Assembly: GCA_023410445.1 (NCBI GenBank)
Contig: JAEYPT010000008.1
Span: 248,001-312,000 of the forward strand
From: Bacillota bacterium
GTDB taxonomy: Bacteria; Bacillota; Clostridia; Oscillospirales; Acutalibacteraceae
Direction of reading: 5' to 3'
Length of the DNA stretch: 64,000 nt
The position numbers were made by a program, and so were the translations under genes. Of this stretch, positions 33,629 to 42,776 are shown piece by piece. A model generated the notes under the pieces. It had not been told where the DNA came from. It did not search any database and was given only the letters and a program-made list of their open reading frames with translations. Position 1 is the stretch's first letter. Each line of letters starts with the position of its first letter.

Positions 33629-36064
33629 CTATTGGGGGAATGACGGAGCCGTAGTTGGGCGCTCCATCGGGGCGGGAACGGTCATTAACTTCTTCTCCGC
33701 GGCCTCCGCAGGTTTTTTCGGGGACGGCGGTTCCGTCAGCGCCAGCTTCAGGACCTGATCGATCTTTTCCACCGGCTTAAACTGGATGGAATTCTTAACG
33801 ACGCTGTCGATCTCCTCCAGGTCGGAAACATTGTCCGCTGGGATGATGACCGTTTTAATGCCGGAGCGGTAGGCGGCCATGGTCTTTTCCTTCAGCCCGC
33901 CAATCGGCAGCACACGGCCAAGCAGGGTAATTTCGCCCGTCATTGCGACGTCGTGCCGCACAGGAATATTGCAGAGAGCCGATGTGATCGCCGTAGCCAT
34001 TGCGGTGCCCGCAGATGGCCCATCTTTCGGGATTGCGCCCTCCGGCGCGTGGATATGGATGTCGCACTTCGAATAGAAATCATGGCGGATACCCAGCAGA
34101 TCGGCCCGCGTGCGGATACAGCTGATTGCCGTCTGCGCGGACTCTTTCATTACGTCGCCGAGGGAACCGGTCAGCTCGATTTTTCCGGTTCCGTCCATCA
34201 CGGCGACCTCAATCGGCAGCAGAGTACCGCCGACACTGGTCCAGGCAAGACCGTTGACCAGACCGACCATATCTTTTTTATTCGTCGGATCGTCTTTGAA
34301 CTTTTCGGGGCCGAGAAGCTCCATCAGTTTTTTGGGCGTAACTACTACCTTAGCCGCGCTGTCATCCACAAAGACCTTCGCAGTTTTCCGACAGAGGGCG
34401 GCTATCTGGCGCTCCAGCGTACGCACGCCGGCTTCGCGGGTATAAGCGTCGATCAGCTTGTGAACAGCCGCAGGAGTAATACGGAGCTGCTTCGGATTGA
34501 TCCCGTGCTTTTTGAACTGCTTGGGAATCAGGTGCTCCACCGCGATGTGGTATTTTTCCTCATGGGTATAGCTGCCGAGCGTGATAACATCCATACGGTC
34601 ATAAAGCGGCTCCGGAATGGCGCTCGCGTCGTTGGCCGTCGTGAGGAACAGCACATTGCTCAAATCAAAAGGCATATCGATATAGTGATCGTAAAACGCG
34701 TTATTCTGTTCGGAATCCAGAACCTCAAGCAAAGAGGAGGAAGGGTCGCCTCGGAAGTTGTTGCCCATCTTGTCGATCTCATCCAGAAGAATCAGTGGGT
34801 TGTTGGTGCCCGCCTGCTTCAGGGCCGAGATAATTCGGCCGGGCATGGAGCCGATGTAAGTTCTGCGGTGTCCGACAATGTCGGATTCATCGCGCACGCC
34901 GCCCAGCGACACACGGACGTATTTGCGTCCGAGCGCTTCCGCGATGGAACGGGCAATCGAGGTCTTTCCGACTCCCGGAGGGCCTACGAGACAGACGATC
35001 TGTCCCTTGATATCCGGCGAAAGCTTTTTGACCGCAAGGATTTCAAGGATGCGTTCCTTGACCTTTTTCAGGCCGTAATGGTCACGCTCCAGAATCCGTT
35101 CAGCTTTTTTCAGGTCGATGCGTTCCTTGCTCGAAGTGTTCCACGGCAATTCAATGCAGGTTTCCAGATAGCTAACGATGACGCTGCCCTCATGGGAACC
35201 GTCCGGCATTTTAGCCAGGCGGTCGCATTCCTTCATCAGCTTGTCGTGCTGCAATTGAGGGAGATTCAGCTTTTCGATCCGCTCGCGAAGATCGTCCGCC
35301 TCTTCCTGCGGATTATCGTCTTCGCCGAGTTCGTAGGAAATCGCCTTCATCTGCTCGCGCAGGAAATACTCGCGCTGATTCCGGTCAATCTGTTCCTTCG
35401 CCTTGTCGCTGATCTGCGTCTCAATTGTAAGAACCTGAATCTCCTTCTTGAGAATTGCGGACAGCTTTTCAAGACGCCTGACCGGGTTCAGTTCCTCCAG
35501 AATCTCCTGTTTTTCCTGGAAATCGAACATGATATTGGAGGCAATATAGTCCGCCAGCTCGCCGCAGTCTTTCTTCTGAACGACCCCGATGACAATATCC
35601 GGCGGAATATGGCTGTAATTCTGAATATACTGCTCAAAAAGGTTCTGGGTATAGCGAATCAGAGCCTCCGAACGCCGCGTCATGCGGGAATCCTTGGATT
35701 CCACCCGGCGCATGCTGGCCGTAAGGAACGGTTCCGTGCTTGTTACAGACAGAATTTCCGCGCGGTATAGGCCTTCCGCAAACAGACGGACTCCCTCGTC
35801 ACTGCGGCGGATCACCTGTTTGATGCGCGCCACAACACCCATTGAATAAATCTGGCTGCCGTCCGGGTCGTTATCGGAAAGATCCTGCTGGGCGACCAGA
35901 AGGATCAGTTGGTTGTCTTCCATGGCCTTTTCCAGGGCCTGAACGGATTTTTTGCGTCCCACGTCAAACTGAAGAAGCATGCCGGGAAAAATAACCAGCC
36001 CGCGAAGTGCGAGAGCCGGAAGGGAAACGGCTTCAACAGTTTTTAATTCGCTGTTTGTGCTCAT
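33629..36064 (-). CDS. lon: ATP-dependent protease La (Lon)
   Basis: Cytoplasmic AAA+ protease that removes damaged and regulatory proteins. The 811-residue protein has the N-terminal substrate domain, the coiled-coil region near residues 200-270, Walker A GPPGVGKTSIARSIAEALG near residue 360, Walker B PLILLDEIDKMG, and the Ser-Lys proteolytic dyad in PKDGPSAGTAMA and GGLKEKTMAAYRSGIK. The C-terminal tail after the protease domain is Pro/Ala-rich. The start is the ATG at 36064 after AAGGAGATAT. A hairpin followed by seven Ts lies directly upstream of that site. Confidence 0.96.
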   Translation of the reverse strand: MSTNSELKTVEAVSLPALALRGLVIFPGMLLQFDVGRKKSVQALEKAMEDNQLILLVAQQDLSDNDPDGSQIYSMGVVARIKQVIRRSDEGVRLFAEGLYRAEILSVTSTEPFLTASMRRVESKDSRMTRRSEALIRYTQNLFEQYIQNYSHIPPDIVIGVVQKKDCGELADYIASNIMFDFQEKQEILEELNPVRRLEKLSAILKKEIQVLTIETQISDKAKEQIDRNQREYFLREQMKAISYELGEDDNPQEEADDLRERIEKLNLPQLQHDKLMKECDRLAKMPDGSHEGSVIVSYLETCIELPWNTSSKERIDLKKAERILERDHYGLKKVKERILEILAVKKLSPDIKGQIVCLVGPPGVGKTSIARSIAEALGRKYVRVSLGGVRDESDIVGHRRTYIGSMPGRIISALKQAGTNNPLILLDEIDKMGNNFRGDPSSSLLEVLDSEQNNAFYDHYIDMPFDLSNVLFLTTANDASAIPEPLYDRMDVITLGSYTHEEKYHIAVEHLIPKQFKKHGINPKQLRITPAAVHKLIDAYTREAGVRTLERQIAALCRKTAKVFVDDSAAKVVVTPKKLMELLGPEKFKDDPTNKKDMVGLVNGLAWTSVGGTLLPIEVAVMDGTGKIELTGSLGDVMKESAQTAISCIRTRADLLGIRHDFYSKCDIHIHAPEGAIPKDGPSAGTAMATAITSALCNIPVRHDVAMTGEITLLGRVLPIGGLKEKTMAAYRSGIKTVIIPADNVSDLEEIDSVVKNSIQFKPVEKIDQVLKLALTEPPSPKKPAEAAEKKLMTVPAPMERPTTAPSFPQ

Positions 36065-36076
36065 AGATATCTCCTT

Positions 36077-36129
36077 GAAAAAAAGACTGCTGCAAAGTGA
36101 ATAACAAAAGCTACCACCCTGCAACAGTC
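36077..36129 (-). terminator. Terminator-like hairpin in the lon leader
   Basis: On the minus strand GACTGTTGCA (36120-36129) pairs with TGCAGCAGTC (36085-36094) across a 25-base loop, with one G-U pair, and is followed by TTTTTTTC (36077-36084). It sits between the clpX stop and the lon ribosome binding site. GACTGCT within the clpX 3' end (36158-36164) could compete for the same 3' strand. Confidence 0.7.
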
Positions 36130-36151
36130 GGGTTACTACTTGAGATTATAA

Positions 36152-37468
36152 TCAGGAAGCAGTCTCTTTTCTGCTCCTTTTGCTCGGCGAGGTAATTTTC
36201 AGCGTCACAGGCTTGCGGTCCGGATTGTAAACGACTTCCGGCTTTGCGCCCGTATTGACGGTATCCGCCGTAATGATGACCTTTTCCACCGTATAATCGG
36301 ACGGAACGTTGTACATCAGACTGGTGAGGATACTTTCCAGCGTCGACCGAAGGCCGCGCGCGCCGGTTTTGCGTTCCAGCGTTTTCTGAGCGATTGCCTT
36401 CAGAGCGTCCGGGCGGAACTCCAGTTCCACCTTATCAAGCTGAAACAGCTTGCGGTACTGGCTTACAAGGCTGTTCCTCGGCTCTGTAAGAATGCGCACA
36501 AGCGCATCTTCGTTCAGGCCTTCCAGCGCGGCAATCACGGGCACACGCCCTACCAGTTCCGGAATGAGACCGTATTTCACCAAGTCGTGCGGCAGAACTT
36601 CCTTCATCCAGAACGTGGAATCCAGTTCCTGCCTGCTTTTGATCTCAGCGCCGAAACCGATTGACGAAGAGGTGGTGCGACGTTCAATAATCTTGTTGAG
36701 ACCGTCGAAGGCGCCGCCGCAGATGAACAGAATGTTGGTCGTATCGATTTGCAGGAATTCCTGCTGCGGATGCTTCCGGCCGCCCTGCGGTGGCACGTTG
36801 GAGACCGTTCCCTCCAGAATCTTCAACAGGGCCTGCTGCACGCCCTCGCCGCTGACATCCCGGGTGATGGACGGATTCTCGGATTTGCGGGCAATCTTAT
36901 CGATTTCATCGATATAAATGATTCCACGCTCCGCTTTTTCAATGTCAAAATCCGCCGCCTGAATCAGGCGCAGAAGAATGTTTTCCACGTCCTCGCCGAC
37001 ATAGCCGGCTTCCGTCAGGGTTGTGGCGTCGGCAATTGCGAAGGGTACGTCAAGAATTTTGGCAAGGGTCTGCGCCAGAAGCGTCTTGCCGACACCTGTT
37101 GGACCGAGCAGAAGAACGTTGCTTTTGGTCAGTTCCACATCGCCTTTATCTTTTCCGTAATAGATGCGCTTATAATGATTATAAACAGCGACGGAAAGCG
37201 CGATTTTCGCACTGTCCTGGCCAATGACGTATTCATCCAGCTGCTTTTTTATCTCATGGGGTTTGGGCAGATCCGCCGCCGACTCACTGTAGCTTTCCTT
37301 ACGGGAAGAAAGGTTCTTCTCGTCGTTCAGGATAGACATGCAGAGCTCGATGCATTCATCACAGATAAACACACCCGGCCCGGCGATCAGTCTTCTCGCT
37401 TCGCTCTGCGGTTTTCCGCAGAAGGAGCAGCAGATTTCTCTGCCCTTGTTCTCGTCGTTATTCGGCAT
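36152..37468 (-). CDS. clpX: ATP-dependent Clp protease ATPase subunit ClpX
   Basis: AAA+ unfoldase that feeds substrates to ClpP. The 438-residue protein has the N-terminal zinc-binding domain (CCSFCGKPQSEARRL and FICDECIELC), Walker A GPTGVGKTLLAQTLAKIL near residue 128, the pore loop GYVGEDVE, Walker B IIYIDEIDKIA, and the C-terminal small domain. It lies 16 bases downstream of clpP, so the two subunits are made from one message. Confidence 0.97.
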   Translation of the reverse strand: MPNNDENKGREICCSFCGKPQSEARRLIAGPGVFICDECIELCMSILNDEKNLSSRKESYSESAADLPKPHEIKKQLDEYVIGQDSAKIALSVAVYNHYKRIYYGKDKGDVELTKSNVLLLGPTGVGKTLLAQTLAKILDVPFAIADATTLTEAGYVGEDVENILLRLIQAADFDIEKAERGIIYIDEIDKIARKSENPSITRDVSGEGVQQALLKILEGTVSNVPPQGGRKHPQQEFLQIDTTNILFICGGAFDGLNKIIERRTTSSSIGFGAEIKSRQELDSTFWMKEVLPHDLVKYGLIPELVGRVPVIAALEGLNEDALVRILTEPRNSLVSQYRKLFQLDKVELEFRPDALKAIAQKTLERKTGARGLRSTLESILTSLMYNVPSDYTVEKVIITADTVNTGAKPEVVYNPDRKPVTLKITSPSKRSRKETAS

Positions 37469-37484
37469 TTCTTATCACCCTATT

Positions 37485-38069
37485 TCATCGGTTGTAAATC
37501 ACCTTATCGATCAGGCCGTACTGCACAGCCTGTTCCGCGGTCATGAAATTGTCGCGGTCGGTATCCCGGACGATGACATCCAGAGGCTGACCCGTGCGCT
37601 CCGAAAGAATCTGATTCAGGCGTTTCTTAATGACCAGCATGTGGTCAGCCTGAATCTGAATATCCGTCGCCTGCCCCTGCGCGCCGCCGCTCGGCTGATG
37701 GATCATGATGTCGCTGTTCGGAAGGGCGCAGCGCTTGCCCTTCGCACCGGCTGCAAGGAGGAAAGCCCCCATGCTGGCCGCCATGCCCATGCAGATGGTG
37801 GAAACATCGCACTTGATATACTGCATGGTGTCGTAAATCGCCATTCCGGCCGTAACGGAGCCCCCGGGACTGTTGATATAAAGGCTGATGTCCTTTGCGG
37901 GGTCCTGACCTTCCAGATAGAGGAGCTGAGCGACGACCAGACTGGAAGTCACGTCATTCACTTCGTCCGTCAGCATAATGATGCGGTCGTTCAGCAAACG
38001 GGAAAAAATATCATAAGAACGCTCGCCACGATTGGTCTGTTCAATTACATAAGGTACCAGGCTGCTCAT
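37485..38069 (-). CDS. clpP: ATP-dependent Clp protease proteolytic subunit ClpP
   Basis: Serine protease ring partner of ClpX. The 194-residue protein has the catalytic Ser in GMAASMGAFLLAAG near residue 98, His in IMIHQPSGGAQGQATD near residue 122, and Asp in VIVRDTDRDNFM. The start is the ATG at 38069, seven bases after GGAGGT; in-frame ATGs at 38075 and 38105 lie at or before that site. It follows the trigger factor gene by 82 bases. Confidence 0.97.
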   Translation of the reverse strand: MSSLVPYVIEQTNRGERSYDIFSRLLNDRIIMLTDEVNDVTSSLVVAQLLYLEGQDPAKDISLYINSPGGSVTAGMAIYDTMQYIKCDVSTICMGMAASMGAFLLAAGAKGKRCALPNSDIMIHQPSGGAQGQATDIQIQADHMLVIKKRLNQILSERTGQPLDVIVRDTDRDNFMTAEQAVQYGLIDKVIYNR

Positions 38070-38151
38070 TTTCATACCTCCATCAACGGCAATCCAGTTA
38101 AGCATTTGCGAAACCGTGCTGTTTTATTCCGGGAAAGCGGAATTTTCCATT

Positions 38152-39441
38152 TTAGTCCATCTCGGCGATCACGGCGCTGTCATGCACGAGATCAAACGCT
38201 TTTTCCACACAAATATCCTTTTCCAGATCTTCACGGCGGATCAGTTTTTTCACCTTATCCGCTTCCATTTTATAGCCTTCCGCAATTTTTGCGTACTCTT
38301 TTTCCAAATCTTCATCGGTCGGCTGAATATTTTCCTTCGCCGCAATAGCTTCCAGAGCAAGGCGCAGCTTTACCTGACGCTCAGCCTGAGGCTGGAACTG
38401 CTTGCGGATGGAATCCTTGTCAAGGCCGGTGTATTTCATGTAGCTTTCCACATTCAGGCCCTGAGACTGCAGCCGGTAACCGAACTCGCGGATATCCTCG
38501 TCGATGCGGCCCTCAAACATGGCCTGCGGAATTTCCGCTTTCACAAGTTCCGTCAGCTTGTCGATCAGCTTATTGTCAACTTCGTCCTTCGACTCGGCTT
38601 CCTTCGCTTTTGTGAGCTTTTCCTTAAGGTCGGCCTTATATTCATCCAGCGTGTTAAACTCGCTCACGTCCTTGACAAAATCGTCATCCACCGTGGGGAG
38701 CTCTTTTTGCTTGATTTCATGCAGCTTAATTTTGAAAACGGAATCCTTGCCGGCAAGCTCCTTCGCCTGATAATCCTCCGGGAACTTTACCTGAATGTCA
38801 AATTCCTCGCCTGTTTTGTGCCCGATGACCTGATCCTCAAAGCCCGGGATGAACTGGCCGGCACCCAGAGTCAGGCTGTAGTTTTCCGCTTTTCCGCCTT
38901 CGAATGCAACGCCGTTCACGCTACCGTCAAAATCAATCACGGCGATGTCGCCGTCTTTGGCTTCGCGGTCCGTCACCGTTACCATGCGAGAATTGCGGTC
39001 CTGTACCTTTTTGATCTCGGCATCAACGTCTTCGTCGGTGACCTTCACCGGCTTCTGGGTAAGGGCGATTCCTTTGTATCCGTCGATGGTGACCTCCGGC
39101 TTCGTGGTGATGGTCGCCTTGAACACAAGGCCGTCTTTGTCTGCCGACACAAGGTCAAAATCGACTTTGTCTTCGATCATCTCAAGCTTTGCCTCGCCGA
39201 TTGCGCCTTCCAGCGCATCCGGATAAAGGTCGTTGATGGCGCGGTCGTAAAATACGTTTTCGCCGTAATATTTTTCAATGAACTTCCGGGGAGCCTTCCC
39301 TTTGCGGAAGCCCGGAATAACGATCTTCTTGCTTTCTTTATGATAAGCCGCTTCTACGGCCTTTTCGAATTCGTCCGCATCTATGGCAATTTCAAGCTGA
39401 TAACGGTTTGTGTCAACCTTGTTGGACGATTTTAAACTCAT
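38152..39441 (-). CDS. tig: Trigger factor
   Basis: Ribosome-bound chaperone and peptidyl-prolyl isomerase. The 429-residue protein has the ribosome-binding signature IPGFRKGKAPRKFIEK near residue 42, the FKBP-type domain (DGDIAVIDFDGSVNGVAFEGG, about 155-240) and a helical C-terminal chaperone domain. It heads the tig-clpP-clpX-lon-engB block, which joins folding and degradation of cytoplasmic proteins. Confidence 0.97.
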   Translation of the reverse strand: MSLKSSNKVDTNRYQLEIAIDADEFEKAVEAAYHKESKKIVIPGFRKGKAPRKFIEKYYGENVFYDRAINDLYPDALEGAIGEAKLEMIEDKVDFDLVSADKDGLVFKATITTKPEVTIDGYKGIALTQKPVKVTDEDVDAEIKKVQDRNSRMVTVTDREAKDGDIAVIDFDGSVNGVAFEGGKAENYSLTLGAGQFIPGFEDQVIGHKTGEEFDIQVKFPEDYQAKELAGKDSVFKIKLHEIKQKELPTVDDDFVKDVSEFNTLDEYKADLKEKLTKAKEAESKDEVDNKLIDKLTELVKAEIPQAMFEGRIDEDIREFGYRLQSQGLNVESYMKYTGLDKDSIRKQFQPQAERQVKLRLALEAIAAKENIQPTDEDLEKEYAKIAEGYKMEADKVKKLIRREDLEKDICVEKAFDLVHDSAVIAEMD

Positions 39442-39480
39442 TTTTTATTTCCTCCTGCAAAACAGCAAATTATCGAACAC

Positions 39481-39509
39481 ATTATAGCACATGTAAAAAA
39501 AAGAATCCA
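39481..39509 (-). promoter_or_regulatory. Promoter of tig
   Basis: Minus strand TGGATT (39504-39509), 17 bases, TATAAT (39481-39486), about 40 bases before the tig start codon. Confidence 0.7.
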
Positions 39510-39536
39510 TATCCCACTGAAATGTTTTCAATTTGT

Positions 39537-40226
39537 TCAATTTACAAAAATCGGCGTAAAATTCAAATAATCACAGGAAATCAGGTGCATTTTCACCCCG
39601 CTGTATTCCCCTGTCGGCGCGCGTCTTGCTGCGGCGGTCCCGTGAATATGCCCGTAATAGCAATCACGGATTCCGCGCTGCGTGAGCACGCCGAGAATTT
39701 CCGCGCATTCCATCCCGTCGTAGACCGGCGGATAGTGCAGAAAAACAATCGGTTTCAGCCCAAGCCTTTTGGCGTCGTCAAGCGACGTGTTCAGGCGGCC
39801 AACCTCGCGGCTTACGATCTTTTGGTCCTCTGCACTCTCGGAATTGTAAAGCCATCCGCGCGTGCCGCACACGGCGATATCGCCCGCAGCAGCAGCGCCG
39901 TTATGGATGACCCCGATGCTGTCGAACCCATGCTGCAGCAGAAATCCGTCGATTTTCTTCCGGGTGGACCACCAGTAATCGTGATTTCCCTTTAGTATCA
40001 GCTTGCGTCCCGGCAGGGAATGGAGAAACCGGAAATCGGCTTCTGCGTCCTCCAGCTTCATGGCCCACGAGATATCTCCCGCGACCACGACCGTATCCTC
40101 CGGCCGCACAAGGCGCCGCCAGTTTTCTTCCAACCGTTTGGTATAGTTTGCCCAACCCTCGAACACATCCATCGGTTTATCGGAGCCGAGGGAAAGGTGC
40201 AAATCAGCTATTGCATACAGAGACAT
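39537..40226 (-). CDS. Metallophosphoesterase
   Basis: A 229-residue calcineurin-like phosphoesterase. Metal ligands are visible as ADLHLS near residue 7, GDISWAM near residue 50, KGNHDYWW near residue 80, and later the YGHIHG motif near residue 195. The family hydrolyses phosphomono- or diesters; the substrate is not clear. It lies 12 bases downstream of threonine synthase on the same strand. Confidence 0.9.
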   Translation of the reverse strand: MSLYAIADLHLSLGSDKPMDVFEGWANYTKRLEENWRRLVRPEDTVVVAGDISWAMKLEDAEADFRFLHSLPGRKLILKGNHDYWWSTRKKIDGFLLQHGFDSIGVIHNGAAAAGDIAVCGTRGWLYNSESAEDQKIVSREVGRLNTSLDDAKRLGLKPIVFLHYPPVYDGMECAEILGVLTQRGIRDCYYGHIHGTAAARRAPTGEYSGVKMHLISCDYLNFTPIFVN

Positions 40227-40238
40227 GAAAACACGCTC

Positions 40239-41744
40239 TCAAATCATTTCACGGTGCGAAAACTTCAGAACCTCCGCACCCATTTCGTCTTTTTTACAAA
40301 CAGAGCCGAAGCGAACCGGCTTTTCCCGTAGCGCCGCGATCGGTCCCGGCACCGCCGTACCCGAAAGCGCGGAGAGTTCCTCCACCGAGGTGAACTCGTC
40401 GCCAGCCGCCGGTCTGGAGCCGGTCAGGGCTTCCAGAACATCGCCAGAAAACTTATACGGGCTCGCCGTTGAGACAACAATCATCGGGGTTTCGTCTCCG
40501 GTTTCTTTCCGGTAGGCTCCGGCAACCACCGAAGCAACCGCGGTATGCGGGTCGCAGAGGTAATGCTCCGACTGGAAAACCCGCTTGATTTCGCTGCGGG
40601 TAACGTCGTCGCCGCAGTATCCGGCGTAGAACAGTTCCCGAATCGCGTCCAGCACAGGCCCATCGACCTGGTACTCGCCCGATTCAGAAAGCTGCTTCAT
40701 CCAACCGGAGACTTTTTCCCCGTCCCCGCCGGTGAGATCGAACAGGAGCCGCTCCAGATTGCTGGAAACAAGAATATCCATCGACGGAGAAATCGTCGTA
40801 TAGAATTTCCGGTTCCGGCTGTATACGCCTGTCCGCAGGAAATCGGTCAGCACGTTGTTGGAGTTGGAGGCACAGATCAGCTTTTTCACGGGAAGACCCA
40901 TTTTCTTCGCGTAATACGCGGCCAGGATATCCCCAAAATTTCCGGTCGGCACGGCGATGTTTACCGGCTGCCCGCGTTTGACGGCCCCGGAGGCGGTCAG
41001 ATCGCAGTAAGCGGAAAAATAATAGACAATCTGCGGAACGAGTCTACCCCAGTTGATGGAATTCGCGCTGGAGAACATCTTGCCGTGCTCTGCGAGAGAT
41101 TCCCGGATTGCGGAATCCGCAAAGAGCTTTTTGACCCCGGTCTGCGCATCATCAAAGTTGCCCTCAACCGCGCAAACGGCAACGTTTTTGCCTTCCTGCG
41201 TGCGCATCTGGAGGTTTTGCAGCGGGCTGACCCCATCCTGCGGATAAAACACGAGAACGCTCGTTCCCGGCACGTCGCGGAACCCCTCCAGAGCGGCCTT
41301 GCCGGTGTCCCCGGAGGTAGCGACAAGAATCAGGGCATCTTTCTCTGTTCCGGTCTTTTTCAGCGACCGGGTGAGAAGATGAGGCAAAAGCTGAAGAGCC
41401 ATATCCTTAAAGGCACAGGTCGGGCCGTGCCAAAGCTCCAAAAAGGAAGTTCCATCCGTCAGACGGCGAACCGGCGCTGGATTTCCCCCTGAAAATTTCC
41501 GCTCCGCATACGCCTGGGAAACGCAGTCGGCAATCTCCTCTTTCGTAAAATCGGTCAGGAACAGCGAAAGAATCCGCGCGGCGCGTTCCGAATAGCTTTC
41601 CGCTTCCAGGGCGGCAAAATCGGAATCCGTAAGAACCGGGCAGTTCTCAGGAACATAAAGCCCGCCGTCCGCGCAGATTCCTTCCGCAACGGCACGGGCG
41701 GACGCAACGCGTACACCGGCGGTTCTGGTGGATTGATACTGCAA
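40239..41744 (-). CDS. thrC: Threonine synthase
   Basis: PLP enzyme converting O-phosphohomoserine to threonine. The 501-residue protein is of the long (class I) type: the PLP Lys is in GPTCAFKDMALQLLPH near residue 112, with VATSGDTGKAALEGF and the glycine loop VPTGNFGDILAAYYAKKMG. The start is a TTG at 41744 after AGGGGGAAG. It has its own promoter, separate from the upstream yraN-rnhB group. No T-box or other leader fits in the short 5' region. Confidence 0.95.
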   Translation of the reverse strand: MQYQSTRTAGVRVASARAVAEGICADGGLYVPENCPVLTDSDFAALEAESYSERAARILSLFLTDFTKEEIADCVSQAYAERKFSGGNPAPVRRLTDGTSFLELWHGPTCAFKDMALQLLPHLLTRSLKKTGTEKDALILVATSGDTGKAALEGFRDVPGTSVLVFYPQDGVSPLQNLQMRTQEGKNVAVCAVEGNFDDAQTGVKKLFADSAIRESLAEHGKMFSSANSINWGRLVPQIVYYFSAYCDLTASGAVKRGQPVNIAVPTGNFGDILAAYYAKKMGLPVKKLICASNSNNVLTDFLRTGVYSRNRKFYTTISPSMDILVSSNLERLLFDLTGGDGEKVSGWMKQLSESGEYQVDGPVLDAIRELFYAGYCGDDVTRSEIKRVFQSEHYLCDPHTAVASVVAGAYRKETGDETPMIVVSTASPYKFSGDVLEALTGSRPAAGDEFTSVEELSALSGTAVPGPIAALREKPVRFGSVCKKDEMGAEVLKFSHREMI

Positions 41745-41768
41745 ATTGCTTCCCCCTTTTTTCCTACT

Positions 41769-41797
41769 ATATTATAATATTCCGGGAGGGATGTCAA
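41769..41797 (-). promoter_or_regulatory. Promoter of thrC
   Basis: Minus strand TTGACA (41792-41797) with TAATAT (41769-41774) after 17 bases; an overlapping TATAAT (41771-41776) is 15 bases away. The -35 overlaps the end of yraN. Confidence 0.78.
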
Positions 41798-42165
41798 AGA
41801 AAACCTCGCGCCTCAAAGGCGCTTTCCAGATGCTGAATTTCCCTCACTGTTTTTCCGCCGTCCACGGTCGTAACCGCAATAACGTCAAAGCGCGGCTGAA
41901 GCTCCGTAGGGTGGGACTGCAGGTAAAGCATCGCGGTTTTGATCACCCTGCGCTGTTTGGAGAGCGTCACGGCTTCCAACGGGCCAACCTGACTCCCCGC
42001 TTCTCTGGTTTTGACTTCAGCAAATAAAATATACGGGCCGCTCCGGGCGATTATGTCGATCTCTCCGAAGCGGGTGCGGTAGTTCCTGGTCAGGATCTCG
42101 CAGCCCTTTTCTTCCAGATAACCGGCGGCCTGCGCTTCTCCTGCGGCGCCGGAATCCGTTTTCAA
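41794..42165 (-). CDS. YraN family (UPF0102) endonuclease-like protein
   Basis: A 123-residue protein of the PD-(D/E)XK endonuclease-like YraN family. It has GEAQAAGYLEEKGCEIL at the N-terminus and the active-site-like FGEIDIIARSGPYILFAEVKTR with the E...D...E-x-K pattern near residues 32-52. The role is unknown; in many genomes it follows rnhB. Its ATG overlaps the rnhB stop by four bases. Confidence 0.92.
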   Translation of the reverse strand: MKTDSGAAGEAQAAGYLEEKGCEILTRNYRTRFGEIDIIARSGPYILFAEVKTREAGSQVGPLEAVTLSKQRRVIKTAMLYLQSHPTELQPRFDVIAVTTVDGGKTVREIQHLESAFEARGFL

Positions 42166-42776
42166 AGGGACACCCCTACGATTTTTTTCAAAAAGCTCCG
42201 GCGATGAACGGGACTGGGACCGAATTTCTGGAGCATTTCGATATGTAAGGCCGTTCCGTACCCTTTGTGCTTGGCAAACCCGTACTCCGGGTACATTTCA
42301 TCCACCTGAAGCATCAGCCGATCCCGGCTGACCTTGGCCAGAATGGAAGCGGCCGCAATATTTGCGGAAAGCGAATCGCCCTTTACGATCGTCCGAACCG
42401 GAACGTTCATCGGCGGAACCCGGTTCCCATCCACCAGCGCGAGGCCGGGGCGAACGCTCAGAGCGTCGCAGGCCCGCTTCATCGCACGGAATGTCGCCTG
42501 CAGGATGTTGATTTCGTCAATCTCCTGTTCGGTTGCGAAGCCGATTCCGTAGGCAAGCCCCGTGGACTCAATCACGTCGAACAATTCTTCCCGCTTTTTC
42601 GCGCTCAGCTTTTTGGAGTCGTTCAGGCCAGGGATTTCCACGTGTTCGGGTAAAATTACAGCCGCGGCGAACACCGGCCCCGCCAGCGGACCCCGCCCGG
42701 CTTCGTCGATTCCGCAGACGGCTGTATAGCCTTCGGCCTGTGCCTGATCCTCATACAGATACCAGTCCTGCATCAT
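42162..42776 (-). CDS. rnhB: Ribonuclease HII
   Basis: Removes ribonucleotides and RNA primers from RNA-DNA hybrids. The 204-residue protein has the catalytic GIDEAGRGPLAGPVFAA near residue 22 (Asp-Glu pair), the middle Asp in LALVDGNRVP, and the terminal acidic region with HRRSFLKKI. It overlaps rbgA by four bases and yraN by four bases. Confidence 0.96.
   Translation of the reverse strand: MMQDWYLYEDQAQAEGYTAVCGIDEAGRGPLAGPVFAAAVILPEHVEIPGLNDSKKLSAKKREELFDVIESTGLAYGIGFATEQEIDEINILQATFRAMKRACDALSVRPGLALVDGNRVPPMNVPVRTIVKGDSLSANIAAASILAKVSRDRLMLQVDEMYPEYGFAKHKGYGTALHIEMLQKFGPSPVHRRSFLKKIVGVSL

Noticed and set aside
33953..35770. Long open frame (605 codons) on the plus strand opposite lon
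   Set aside because: Antisense shadow of a GC-rich conserved gene; no domain, no ribosome binding site, and lon is unmistakable on the other strand.
36095..36125. T-box-like AGGGTGGTA string upstream of lon
   Set aside because: Only about 90 bases separate the genes, there is no Stem I or specifier loop, and lon is not an amino-acid gene.
38116..39435. Long open frame (439 codons) on the plus strand opposite the trigger factor gene
   Set aside because: Antisense shadow with low-complexity hydrophobic product; tig is complete on the other strand.
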